Source: Archangium violaceum Cb vi76
Lineage (GTDB): Bacteria > Myxococcota > Myxococcia > Myxococcales > Myxococcaceae
Reading direction: 5' to 3'
NCBI RefSeq assembly: GCF_000733295.1
Contig: NZ_JPMI01000069.1
Span: 1-42,143 of the forward strand
Length of the DNA: 42,143 nucleotides
The notes beneath the pieces are model-generated. The model saw only the letters and a program-made list of their open reading frames with translations, was not told the DNA's origin and made no database searches. Shown here piece after piece: positions 10,227 to 17,284 of the stretch (its first letter is position 1; each line of letters begins with the position of its first letter). Made by a program: the position numbers and the translations under genes.

Positions 10227-10255
10227 TTGACACTCGAAGGTCGACTCAATAATGA
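10227..10255 (+). promoter_or_regulatory. Predicted sigma70-type promoter for spt
   Basis: TTGACA (10227-10232, exact consensus), a 17-base spacer, then TAATGA (10250-10255). This would start transcripts near 10262, leaving a leader of about 120 bases before the ATG at 10381. The AT content stands out against the surrounding GC-rich DNA. Confidence 0.5.
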
Positions 10256-10380
10256 CGGCGACTCCTAGCCCCCCGAGGAGGAGGTCGCGCGCTTGTGGTG
10301 CCCCGGATCGGAGAGAACACCGCAAGAAGCGCGCCCTGGAGATCCGCGGAGGCGGAGCTCCCCCATGAGAGAAGAGCGCC

Positions 10381-11922
10381 ATGAGTGACGTATTCGAGAA
10401 GTGCCGGAGCTGGAAGGACTACCGCATCGCCAAGGCCACGGGACTCTATCCCTACTACCGGGCGATCGAGGAGTCGTACGGTGCCACCGAGGTCCAGATC
10501 GAGGGTCGCCGTATCATCATGGTGGGCTCGAACAACTACCTGGGACTGAGCGCGGACCCCCGGGTGAAGGAAGCGGCCATCAAGGCGGTGGAGCGCTACG
10601 GCACCACGTGCTCCGGCTCGCGTCTGCTCAACGGCACCCTGGCGCTGCACGAGGAGTTAGAGCAGCGGCTGGCGAAGTTCCTCAACCGCGAGGCCGCGGT
10701 GGTCATCTCCACCGGCTTCCAGACGAACCTGGCGCTCTCCTCCATCCTGGGCCGCCACGACATCGTCTTCGCGGACCGGCAGAACCACGCCTCGCTGGTG
10801 GATGGCATCCGGCTGTCCTTCGCCACCGAGCGCAAGTTCCGTCACAACGACCTGGAGCACCTCGAGCAGCTGCTGCAGCAGGCCGCCGAGAAGGAGCCCA
10901 AGGCCGGGAAGATCATCATCACCGACGGCGTGTTCTCCATGGAGGGAGACGTCTGCAACCTGCCCCGCATCGTGGAGCTGGCGCAGAAGTACGGCGCGCG
11001 GGTGATGACGGATGACGCCCACGCCATGGGCGTGCTGGGCGAGAAGGGCCGCGGCACCTCGGAGTACTTCGGCCTGGAGAAGGAGACGGACCTCGTCATG
11101 GGGACGTTCTCCAAGAGCTTCGCCTCGCTGGGCGGCGTGCTGGCGGGCCCCTCGGACGTCATCAACTACATCCGCCACAAGTCGCGCTCGGTCATCTTCT
11201 CCGCGTCCATGACGCCGGCCTCCATCGCCTCCGCGCTCAAGGCGCTGGAGATCATCGAGGCCGAGCCGCAGCGGCGCGCGCGGCTGCTGGACATCGCCGA
11301 GAAGATGCACAACGGCTTCCGGGCCATGGGCTTCGACACGGGCGTGTCGGTGACGCCGGTGGTGCCGGTGCACATTGGCGATCAGGTGAAGTGCTTCCGC
11401 TTCTGGAAGGCGCTGCACGAGGCGGGTGTGTTCGCCAACCCGGTGATTCCGCCCGCGGTGGAGGCGGGCCACGCCCTCATCCGCACCAGCTACATGGCCA
11501 CGCACACGGACGAGCAGCTGGATCGGGTGCTCGACATCTTCGAGCAGATTGGCAAGAAGATGGACGTCATCCCCCAGACGCGGCCCTCCACGTACACCCC
11601 GGTGCAGATCGCCCGCCCGGGCACGATGGTGCGCAACAACAAGGCCTCGGAGAAGTGGGCCGCCGCCAGTGAGGGCCACAACAGCCACAACGGCTTCACG
11701 CTGGATCAGCTCTCGCGCATGTCCTCGCGCGAGGTGGCCGGCAGGCTGTTCGACGCGGTGGAGACGCTCACCTGGCGCGCCGCCAACCTCCAGCCGGAAG
11801 ACATCCGCAAGCTGGGCCAGATGCCAATGAAGCTCTGGGAGAAGCGCGCGAACATCCCCGGCATCCTGCTGGAGAAGGGCGCCAACTTCTTCATCCGCAA
11901 CGGGCACGAGGACAGGAGCTAG
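10381..11922 (+). CDS. spt: Serine palmitoyltransferase-like alpha-oxoamine synthase
   Basis: PLP enzyme of the alpha-oxoamine synthase family, expected to condense serine with an acyl-CoA to 3-ketodihydrosphingosine, the first step of sphingolipid synthesis. Visible signatures are NNYLGLSADPRVK, GTTCSGSRLLNGTLALHEELE, DRQNHASLVDG (His136 stacks on PLP), MTDDAHAMGVLGEKGRG and GTFSKSFASLGG with the PLP lysine at 245. KBL and BioF share this fold; the context of a ceramide-synthase-like gene 8 bases downstream favours SPT. It is 513 residues long, whereas the family is usually around 400. Residues from about 405 onward form an extra C-terminal part with a Pro/Thr linker and a helical end. The ATG at 10381 has only a weak AGAAGAG ribosome site. 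Confidence 0.82.
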   Translation: MSDVFEKCRSWKDYRIAKATGLYPYYRAIEESYGATEVQIEGRRIIMVGSNNYLGLSADPRVKEAAIKAVERYGTTCSGSRLLNGTLALHEELEQRLAKFLNREAAVVISTGFQTNLALSSILGRHDIVFADRQNHASLVDGIRLSFATERKFRHNDLEHLEQLLQQAAEKEPKAGKIIITDGVFSMEGDVCNLPRIVELAQKYGARVMTDDAHAMGVLGEKGRGTSEYFGLEKETDLVMGTFSKSFASLGGVLAGPSDVINYIRHKSRSVIFSASMTPASIASALKALEIIEAEPQRRARLLDIAEKMHNGFRAMGFDTGVSVTPVVPVHIGDQVKCFRFWKALHEAGVFANPVIPPAVEAGHALIRTSYMATHTDEQLDRVLDIFEQIGKKMDVIPQTRPSTYTPVQIARPGTMVRNNKASEKWAAASEGHNSHNGFTLDQLSRMSSREVAGRLFDAVETLTWRAANLQPEDIRKLGQMPMKLWEKRANIPGILLEKGANFFIRNGHEDRS

Positions 11923-11930
11923 GACACCCC

Positions 11931-13112
11931 ATGGCCGCCGCCGCCGAGATGCAGAACACCGATTCCAAGCAGCCTCCCCTGCCCTCCGACGTGGAAGTGA
12001 CTCCCGTCCGGAGCTCGGCGGACCGTACGGCCTTCATCCGCCTCACCTACTCCATCTACGAGGGCGACCCGAACTTCGTGCCGCACCTGGAGATGGAGCG
12101 CCGGGACTTCATGGACCCGAAGAAGCACCCCTTCTTCGAGTTCGGCGAGGTGGAGTTCTTCCTCGCCCGCCGGGCCGGGAAGACGGTGGGGCGCATCGCG
12201 GCGGTGAGCAACCCCCGCTACAACGAGTTCCAGGGCACCAACGTCGGCTTCTTCGGCCTCTTCGAGTGCGTGAACGACGCCGGCGTGGCCCGCGCCCTCT
12301 TCGAGAAGGCCGCCGAGTGGCTGCGCGCCAAGGGCTTCACCTCGGTGATCGGCCCGATGAGCTACTCCACCAACGGTGAGGTGGGCCTGCTCATCGAGGG
12401 GTTCAACACCCCGCCGGCCATCATGACGACGTACAACCCGTCCTGGTACGCCGCCCTCATCGAGGCCAACGGCTTCACCAAGGCCAAGGATCTGTACGCC
12501 TGGGAGCTCTCCTCCTCCACTCCGCCTCCGGAGAAGGTGGCGCGCATCGCGGAGAAGATCCGCCAGCGCGAGGGCGTCACGGTGCGCCCGGTGAACCTCA
12601 AGGATTTCGACGCCGAGGTGGCCCGGGTGAAGACGATGTACAACTCGGCCTGGGAGAAGAACTGGGGCTTCGTCCCGATGACGGAGGGCGAGTTCGACCA
12701 CCTGGCGCGCGATCTCAAGCAGATGGTGCGGCCGGAGCTGGCGCTGGTGGCCGAGGTGAAGGGCGAGCCCGTGGGCTTCGCGCTCACCATCCCCGACGCC
12801 AACGAGGCCATCAAGGCCGCCAACGGCCGGCTCACCACCTTCGGCCTGCCCATCGGGCTCGCGAAGCTGCTGCTGGCCACGCGCCGCATCCGCCGGCTGC
12901 GCCTCGTCCTGCTGGGCACCGTCGAGGGCTACCGGCGCCGCGGCCTGGATGCCATCCTCTACCTGGACACGCTCAACAAGGCGCGCGAGCTGGGCTACGA
13001 GGGCGGAGAGATCTCCTGGACGCTCGAGGACAACCACCTCGTCAACCGCGCCATCGAGTCCATGGGCGGCAAGCAGTCCAAGCGGTACCGCGTCTACGAG
13101 AAGCCCCTGTAG
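11931..13112 (+). CDS. GNAT-family N-acyltransferase, bacterial ceramide synthase (bCerS)-like
   Basis: Protein of 393 residues with an acetyltransferase (GNAT) fold. The acyl-CoA pyrophosphate loop appears as VEGYRRRGLDA near residue 332. Features such as YSIYEGDPNFVPHLEMERR near residue 42, GPMSYSTNGEVGLLIEGF and TYNPSWYAALIEANGF are those I recognise from the large GNAT proteins found beside bacterial serine palmitoyltransferases, which N-acylate the long-chain base to make (keto)ceramide. It begins 8 bases after the spt stop with AGGAC as ribosome site, so the two form an operon. The ketosphinganine/ketoceramide reductase expected of the pathway is not in this window. Another N-acyltransferase function remains possible. 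Confidence 0.72.
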   Translation: MAAAAEMQNTDSKQPPLPSDVEVTPVRSSADRTAFIRLTYSIYEGDPNFVPHLEMERRDFMDPKKHPFFEFGEVEFFLARRAGKTVGRIAAVSNPRYNEFQGTNVGFFGLFECVNDAGVARALFEKAAEWLRAKGFTSVIGPMSYSTNGEVGLLIEGFNTPPAIMTTYNPSWYAALIEANGFTKAKDLYAWELSSSTPPPEKVARIAEKIRQREGVTVRPVNLKDFDAEVARVKTMYNSAWEKNWGFVPMTEGEFDHLARDLKQMVRPELALVAEVKGEPVGFALTIPDANEAIKAANGRLTTFGLPIGLAKLLLATRRIRRLRLVLLGTVEGYRRRGLDAILYLDTLNKARELGYEGGEISWTLEDNHLVNRAIESMGGKQSKRYRVYEKPL

Positions 13113-13144
13113 GGGCGGGCACGTGGACGCGGCCCGGGCGGGCG

Positions 13145-13708
13145 CTACTCGAGGGACTTCTCGAGCTGCGCCCGCTTGGACTTCAGGGTGGTCAACAGCC
13201 CGTCGAAGCCCTTGTTGGCGAGGATCTTCCGGAACTGGCCCTGGTACGTCTCCAGCAGCGAGATGTCATCCGTGACGATGTCGTAGATGCGCCACTCGCT
13301 CTTGTCGTTCGCGCGGAAGAGCTTGTAGCGCACGGGCAGCCGATCCCGGCTCATGATGACCTTGGTGTCCACGGTGGCCTCGTTGCCCTGGATGGACTCC
13401 TGGCCGTACTGGATCAGCGCCCTCCCCTGGCTGAACGCCTTCTGGGCGTAGGAGGCGCGCAACAGCCCCTGCATCGTCTCCGAGAAGTCCTTGCGCTGGG
13501 CGGGCGTCAGCTTGTCCCACGTCCCGCCGAGGGCCCTCTTGGACAGCTCGCCCCAGTCCACGAAGCGAGCCACCGCCTTGGAGAGCTGCTCCGGGGTGCC
13601 CCCCTTGGACGTGATGATCTTCTGGACCTCGGCGTTGCCCGACTTCACGACCTCGAGCGGAGCGGGTGCCGCGGCGAACAGCACGGCGGCGAGCAGGGAA
13701 GCGAACAT
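13145..13708 (-). CDS. MlaC/HpnM (Ttg2D)-family periplasmic lipid carrier
   Basis: Exported protein of 187 residues: a short hydrophobic signal peptide at residues 1-15 with APA before the mature part, then the toluene-tolerance/MlaC fold, recognisable from FVDWGELSKRALGGTWDKLTPAQRKDF, LLRASYAQK, and the C-terminal strand region VRYKLF...EWRIYDIVTDDISLLETYQGQF followed by a lysine-rich helix. MlaC proteins bind phospholipid tails in the periplasm and shuttle lipid between membranes; the HpnM branch works beside HpnN-type MMPL transporters. It converges on the spt/ceramide-synthase operon (32 bases between stops) and is not beside the mlaEFD genes at 34.6-37.7 kb. It could serve either system. 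Confidence 0.82.
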   Translation of the reverse strand: MFASLLAAVLFAAAPAPLEVVKSGNAEVQKIITSKGGTPEQLSKAVARFVDWGELSKRALGGTWDKLTPAQRKDFSETMQGLLRASYAQKAFSQGRALIQYGQESIQGNEATVDTKVIMSRDRLPVRYKLFRANDKSEWRIYDIVTDDISLLETYQGQFRKILANKGFDGLLTTLKSKRAQLEKSLE

Positions 13709-13913
13709 AGGCGATGTGACTCCGGAACGATGATGGGACCGACCAGAGGGATGACCCTCCAGGGCGCGAACTTATTCACGAGGCCACCGCGTGATCTCCG
13801 AGCGTTCGCGTCGCGACGAAGCTACGAATGATCTGCTTGGTACATGGCGCGCGCATGGGCAGAATCCGACCCGCCAAGTCAAGGGGGCCTTCCGCCCCCA
13901 ACCCGAGGAGCAC

Positions 13914-14837
13914 ATGGCGTATACCGACCGCGTCAAGCAGATCCTCTCGTGGTACCCCTCCGATAACCCCGGCACGCTGACCAACCTGGCCCGCCTGCTC
14001 AACACCGGTACGCTCGCCGGCACCGGCAAGATGGTCATCCTCCCGGTGGACCAGGGCTTCGAGCACGGCCCGGCCCGCTCCTTCGCCCCCAACCCGGCGG
14101 GGTACGATCCGGACTACCACATCCAGCTCGCCATCGACTCCGGCTGCAACGCCTACGCCGCGCCCCTGGGCTTCCTGGAGTCCGTGGCCGGCAAGTACGC
14201 CGGTGAGATCCCGCTGATCCTCAAGCTCAACAACTCGGACACGCTGGGCAAGCCCGAGCACCCCATGTCCGCCGTCACCGGCTCCGTGAAGGACGCGGTG
14301 CGCCTGGGCTGCGTGGCCATCGGCTACACCATCTACCCGGGCTCCGGTTACCGCAACGAGCAGTACGAGGCCCTGCGCGATCTGATCGCCGAGGCCAAGG
14401 ATCACGGCCTCCCCACGGTGCTCTGGGCCTACCCGCGCGGCAGCATCTCCAAGGAGGGTGAGCAGGCCATCGACGTGATCTCCTACGCGGCGCAGATCAG
14501 CGCGCAGCTCGGCGCCCACGTCATCAAGGTCAAGCCGCCCAAGGACTTCCTGGAGCAGGCCGAGGCCAAGAAGGTCTACGAGAAGTTCAACATCCCCACC
14601 AAGACCATGTCCGACCGCATCCGCGACGTGGTGAAGTCCGCCTTCAACGGCAAGCGCATCGTCATCTTCTCTGGCGGTGAGTCCAAGACCACCGAGGACC
14701 TCCTGGAGGAGATCCGTCAGATCGCCGCGGGCGGCGGTTTCGGCTCCATCATGGGCCGCAATGCCTTCCAGCGCCCCCATGACGAGTCGGTGAAGCTGCT
14801 GAAGGACGTGATGAACATCTTCAAGAACGCCAAGTAA
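13914..14837 (+). CDS. fbaB: Class I fructose-bisphosphate aldolase (DhnA/FbaB type)
   Basis: Cytoplasmic glycolytic/gluconeogenic enzyme splitting fructose-1,6-bisphosphate into two triose phosphates through a lysine Schiff base. It has 307 residues with the DhnA-type barrel: MVILPVDQGFEHGP near residue 41, LNNSDTLG, VAIGYTIYPGSGYRNEQYEA, VLWAYPRG, HVIKVKPPKD (the lysine here is the expected catalytic one) and IFSGGESKTTEDLLEE with GGGFGSIMGRNAFQR closing the phosphate site. The ATG at 13914 is fixed by a strong GAGGAG (13905-13910) 3 bases upstream; the same frame is open further upstream but without similarity. A small GC hairpin (13883-13899) lies just before the ribosome site. A clear terminator follows. 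Confidence 0.93.
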   Translation: MAYTDRVKQILSWYPSDNPGTLTNLARLLNTGTLAGTGKMVILPVDQGFEHGPARSFAPNPAGYDPDYHIQLAIDSGCNAYAAPLGFLESVAGKYAGEIPLILKLNNSDTLGKPEHPMSAVTGSVKDAVRLGCVAIGYTIYPGSGYRNEQYEALRDLIAEAKDHGLPTVLWAYPRGSISKEGEQAIDVISYAAQISAQLGAHVIKVKPPKDFLEQAEAKKVYEKFNIPTKTMSDRIRDVVKSAFNGKRIVIFSGGESKTTEDLLEEIRQIAAGGGFGSIMGRNAFQRPHDESVKLLKDVMNIFKNAK

Positions 14838-14856
14838 TTCCACCCCTGGCGGATCC

Positions 14857-14893
14857 GAGCGGCCGACGTCCTTTTGGACCGGCCGCTCTTTTT
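14857..14893 (+). terminator. Rho-independent terminator after fbaB
   Basis: GAGCGGCCG (14857-14865) and GTCC pair with GGAC and CGGCCGCTC (14876-14888) around a TTTT loop, with a 2-base bulge, followed by five T residues (14889-14893). It lies 20 bases after the stop codon. Confidence 0.9.
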
Positions 14894-15025
14894 CCATGAG
14901 GATGTACAAACAGGGGGGTGAGTCAGAAAAGACATCTGGGTAAATCAAGACCCGTTACGTCTTTTTCCCTCTGAGAGGCTTCCGTCTCTCCTCAAACGGC
15001 AATATTTCTCCACGAGATTCCACGA

Positions 15026-15054
15026 TTGCCTGTATAAAAGTTTTCTGATATTAA
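15026..15054 (+). promoter_or_regulatory. Predicted promoter for polyprenyl synthase gene
   Basis: TTGCCT (15026-15031), a 17-base AT-rich spacer, TATTAA (15049-15054). This lies in an unusually AT-rich stretch (about 14930-15075) upstream of the gene at 15119; the leader would be about 57 bases. Confidence 0.5.
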
Positions 15055-15118
15055 AATCCGTAAGAATATCCATGGGGCTTGCCCGACCCCCCAAGCTGCA
15101 CAGCCCCGGAGGTTCGCT

Positions 15119-16297
15119 ATGCTGACGTTGGTTGCCGCTGTCCAGGATACGATGCCGACGCGCGGAACCTCGGGTGACACCTCCCCCGTCATGAAAGAGC
15201 GGAAGTCTCCACAGGCCGGGCCTCCGGCGGCAGAGCAGCAACAGTCTGCGTCCCCGTCGCCCGTGGACTTCGTGTCCTGGGCCAAGACGGTGCAGTACCA
15301 GACGCAGGTGGTGCTGCATCAGATCCTGGAGCTCGAGGACGAGCGGCACCTGGATCCGGCATGGAACAAGGTGCTGGAGCAGGTGCGCAGCTACAGCCTG
15401 CGTCCCTCCAAGCGCATCCGTCCGGGCCTGGTGCTCGTGGGCTACGCGCTGGGGCGCGGCGACACGCGGGCGCCCTCGGGTCTGTGGCGGTTCGCGGCGG
15501 CCACCGAGCTGCTGCACACCTTCATGCTGATCCACGATGACGTCGCGGATCAGGCGGACACGCGCCGCGGCGGCGCCGCGCTCCACAAGATGCTCGGCGA
15601 GGGCAGGCTCGGGGAGAACCTGGCGATCGTGATCGGAGATCACCTCTATGGGCGCTCGCTCGAGGTGATGCTGGGCTGCAACCTGCCGGACGCGGACGTG
15701 GCCACGCGCTACTTCCTCAAGGTGTGCCGCTACACCGCCGCCGGGCAGTACATGGACATCCGGCTGCCGCACCAGCCGCTGGCCGAGCTGTCCATCTACA
15801 ACGCGCTGCGCGTGGCCTACCTGAAGACGGCCCTCTACGGCTTCACCGCGCCGCTCGTGTGCGGGGCGATGCTCTCCGGCGGGGATCCGGAGCTGATCAA
15901 CAAGCTGGAGCGTTTCGGCCGCTACGTGGGCACCGCCTACCAGCTTCGCGACGACCTGCTCGGCCTGTACGGGCAGTCCTCCGTGGTGGGCAAGCCGACG
16001 GACTCGGACCTCGCGCAGGGCAAGCGCACCTTCCCGCTGCTGGCCGCCTACCTGCGCGCCACGCCCGAGGCCCGCCAGGAGCTGGAGACGCTCTGCATCC
16101 CCGGCCCCAAGGACGAGACGATGCTGCAGCGCGCCCGTGAGCTCGTGGAGCAGCACGAGGGCCGCGCCGCCACCGAGCGTCTCATCGAGCGCTCCACCAA
16201 CGCCGCCTCCCGCATCCTCCACAGCCTGCCCGAGGCCGGCGGCCTCAAGCAGATGCTGCGCGATCTGCTCCAGATGCTGATGATCCGCGAGGCCTGA
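15119..16297 (+). CDS. Short-chain polyprenyl diphosphate synthase (GGPP/FPP synthase-like)
   Basis: All-trans prenyl transferase of 392 residues that adds isopentenyl diphosphate units. It shows RPSKRIRPGLVL (IPP-binding KxxR), the first Asp-rich motif DDVAD at 140-144 followed by RRGG, the substrate lysine region YLKTALYG, and the second motif RDDLLG at 277-282, where the usual final Asp is Gly. The DDLLG form followed by GKPTDSDLAQGKRT is usual in the CrtE/IdsA type. Phe five residues before the first Asp suggests a C15-C20 product. The first 45 residues are a low-complexity extension. A good GGAGG (15108-15112) sets the ATG at 15119. It stands alone, with no carotenoid or terpene genes nearby, so quinone or carotenoid precursor supply is only an inference. 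Confidence 0.87.
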   Translation: MLTLVAAVQDTMPTRGTSGDTSPVMKERKSPQAGPPAAEQQQSASPSPVDFVSWAKTVQYQTQVVLHQILELEDERHLDPAWNKVLEQVRSYSLRPSKRIRPGLVLVGYALGRGDTRAPSGLWRFAAATELLHTFMLIHDDVADQADTRRGGAALHKMLGEGRLGENLAIVIGDHLYGRSLEVMLGCNLPDADVATRYFLKVCRYTAAGQYMDIRLPHQPLAELSIYNALRVAYLKTALYGFTAPLVCGAMLSGGDPELINKLERFGRYVGTAYQLRDDLLGLYGQSSVVGKPTDSDLAQGKRTFPLLAAYLRATPEARQELETLCIPGPKDETMLQRARELVEQHEGRAATERLIERSTNAASRILHSLPEAGGLKQMLRDLLQMLMIREA

Positions 16298-16299
16298 GC

Positions 16300-16320
16300 G
16301 GCGACGCCCCGAGCGTCGCC
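16300..16320 (+). terminator. Hairpin directly after polyprenyl synthase stop
   Basis: GGCGACGC (16300-16307), a 5-base loop, GCGTCGCC (16313-16320). The stem is perfect, but no T-run follows, so it may act as an RNA 3' end or a weak terminator. Confidence 0.45.
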
Positions 16321-16481
16321 CCGGCCGTCCGCGGACACCCTCCCCCGTCACCCTCTCCTCGAGCTGAGCGAGACACACCTCGCCCGTGGGGATGGCGTGC
16401 GCTTCCCTTCACTCCGATTCCGTTGATTCAGTGGATGCCACCGGCCGCGAGCGTGCGCTCGAGCGGTGCGGCGGAAATGAA

Positions 16482-16513
16482 AAGGCCCGCCTGGTTCGCA
16501 CCGGGCGGGCCTT
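16482..16513 (-). terminator. Terminator downstream of tRNA-Ala
   Basis: AAGGCCCGCC (16482-16491) and GGCGGGCCTT (16504-16513) form a 10-base stem. Read on the minus strand, it follows the tRNA and continues into TTTTCATTT, so it should end the tRNA transcript. It could also stop plus-strand reading from the polyprenyl synthase. Confidence 0.75.
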
Positions 16514-16521
16514 CTTCATTG

Positions 16522-16594
<73 letters not shown>

Positions 16595-16625
16595 GTATTC
16601 ACTTGTGCCTTCGAAGGAGAGAGAC

Positions 16626-16655
16626 GAGGCCCGTCAGCTTTTCCTGACGGGCCTC
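16626..16655 (-). terminator. Strong hairpin between the two tRNA-Ala genes
   Basis: A perfect 12-base stem, GAGGCCCGTCAG/CTGACGGGCCTC with a 6-base loop, lies in the 70-base spacer. No clean T-run follows on either strand, so it may be a terminator or a processing signal that separates the two tRNAs. Confidence 0.55.
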
Positions 16656-16664
16656 TTCTCTGAG

Positions 16665-16737
<73 letters not shown>

Positions 16738-16744
16738 ACAATGT

Positions 16745-16767
16745 GCAACCGCCTGGGGAGCGGTTGC
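16745..16767 (-). terminator. Hairpin upstream of tRNA-Ala, after small coiled-coil gene
   Basis: GCAACCGC (16745-16752), a 7-base loop, GCGGTTGC (16760-16767). It sits between the stop of the gene at 16790 and the first tRNA. There is no T-run, so the role is uncertain; its arms resemble the palindrome at 10119. Confidence 0.4.
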
Positions 16768-16789
16768 CAACGTCGAAAGCGGCGCCCTT

Positions 16790-17188
16790 CTACAACTTCT
16801 TCGTGCGGGACGCTACTCCCGAATTCGCCCCACCCGCGTTTTTTTGCTTCAGCCGCTGGGCCGTCTCCTCTCCTTCCTGGAGGAGATCGCTGATCTCCCG
16901 GGCCTGGGCCTCGGCCTTCTGCTGCGCCTGCTCGACCGCCTTGAGCAGCGGGGCGAACGTGGAGGACAGCTCCAGCTTGCCCTTCTGCACCTGCTTGAAG
17001 ACGGCCTCGCCCAGCTCCCGCAGGGCGCGCTCCTTCTCCTTCTGGATGAAGTCGTTCTGCGTCTTCGCCCGGGCCAGCTCGGCGTGCTTCTCCACCTGCT
17101 GGCGCAACTGGGTCATCTGCGACTGGGCGGACTGGAACGCCTCCTGGATCTGACGGAGCGTCTCGGACTGCTTTGGGTCGGCTGCCAC
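16790..17188 (-). CDS. Small coiled-coil protein, function unknown
   Basis: 132 residues, very rich in Gln, Glu, Lys and Ala, with heptad-like spacing through most of residues 8-115, so nearly all helix and probably a coiled coil. No signal peptide, Cys or recognisable catalytic motif. The C-terminus ends in a basic tail (SRTKKL). The GTG start at 17188 has GAGG 9 bases upstream. It lies between an rRNA methyltransferase and the tRNA-Ala pair, all on the minus strand. I do not recognise a family; a structural or adaptor role is only a guess. Confidence 0.72.
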   Translation of the reverse strand: MAADPKQSETLRQIQEAFQSAQSQMTQLRQQVEKHAELARAKTQNDFIQKEKERALRELGEAVFKQVQKGKLELSSTFAPLLKAVEQAQQKAEAQAREISDLLQEGEETAQRLKQKNAGGANSGVASRTKKL

Positions 17189-17284
17189 CGGATGCGACCT
17201 CGCGGAAAGAAGGATCGCCTTCCTGCGTAACGTGCGGCCACCAGGACTGTCAATCCTGCCTGCCCTCGGGCCCGCCCGCGCCCC

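Larger units (their letters stand above)
9949..10380. promoter_or_regulatory. Divergent intergenic region between transporter run and spt
   Basis: 432 bases with no convincing gene, lying between two divergently transcribed lipid-gene units. It should hold promoters for both. It contains a double palindrome (10111-10133) and a strong sigma70-like promoter facing right (10227-10255). I saw no clear promoter for the left-facing unit. Confidence 0.7.

Noticed and set aside
7465-13708. A hopanoid cluster, suggested by HpnN- and HpnM-like genes
   Set aside because: No squalene-hopene cyclase, squalene synthase or other hpn enzyme lies in the window; the enzymes between the two transport genes are sphingolipid-type.
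13883-13899. A GC hairpin just before the fbaB ribosome site as a riboswitch or attenuator
   Set aside because: Only a 6-base stem with no alternative pairing or T-run; too little to call.
15119-16297. A terpene or carotenoid gene cluster around the polyprenyl synthase
   Set aside because: Neighbours are aldolase and tRNA genes; no cyclase, phytoene synthase or desaturase is present.
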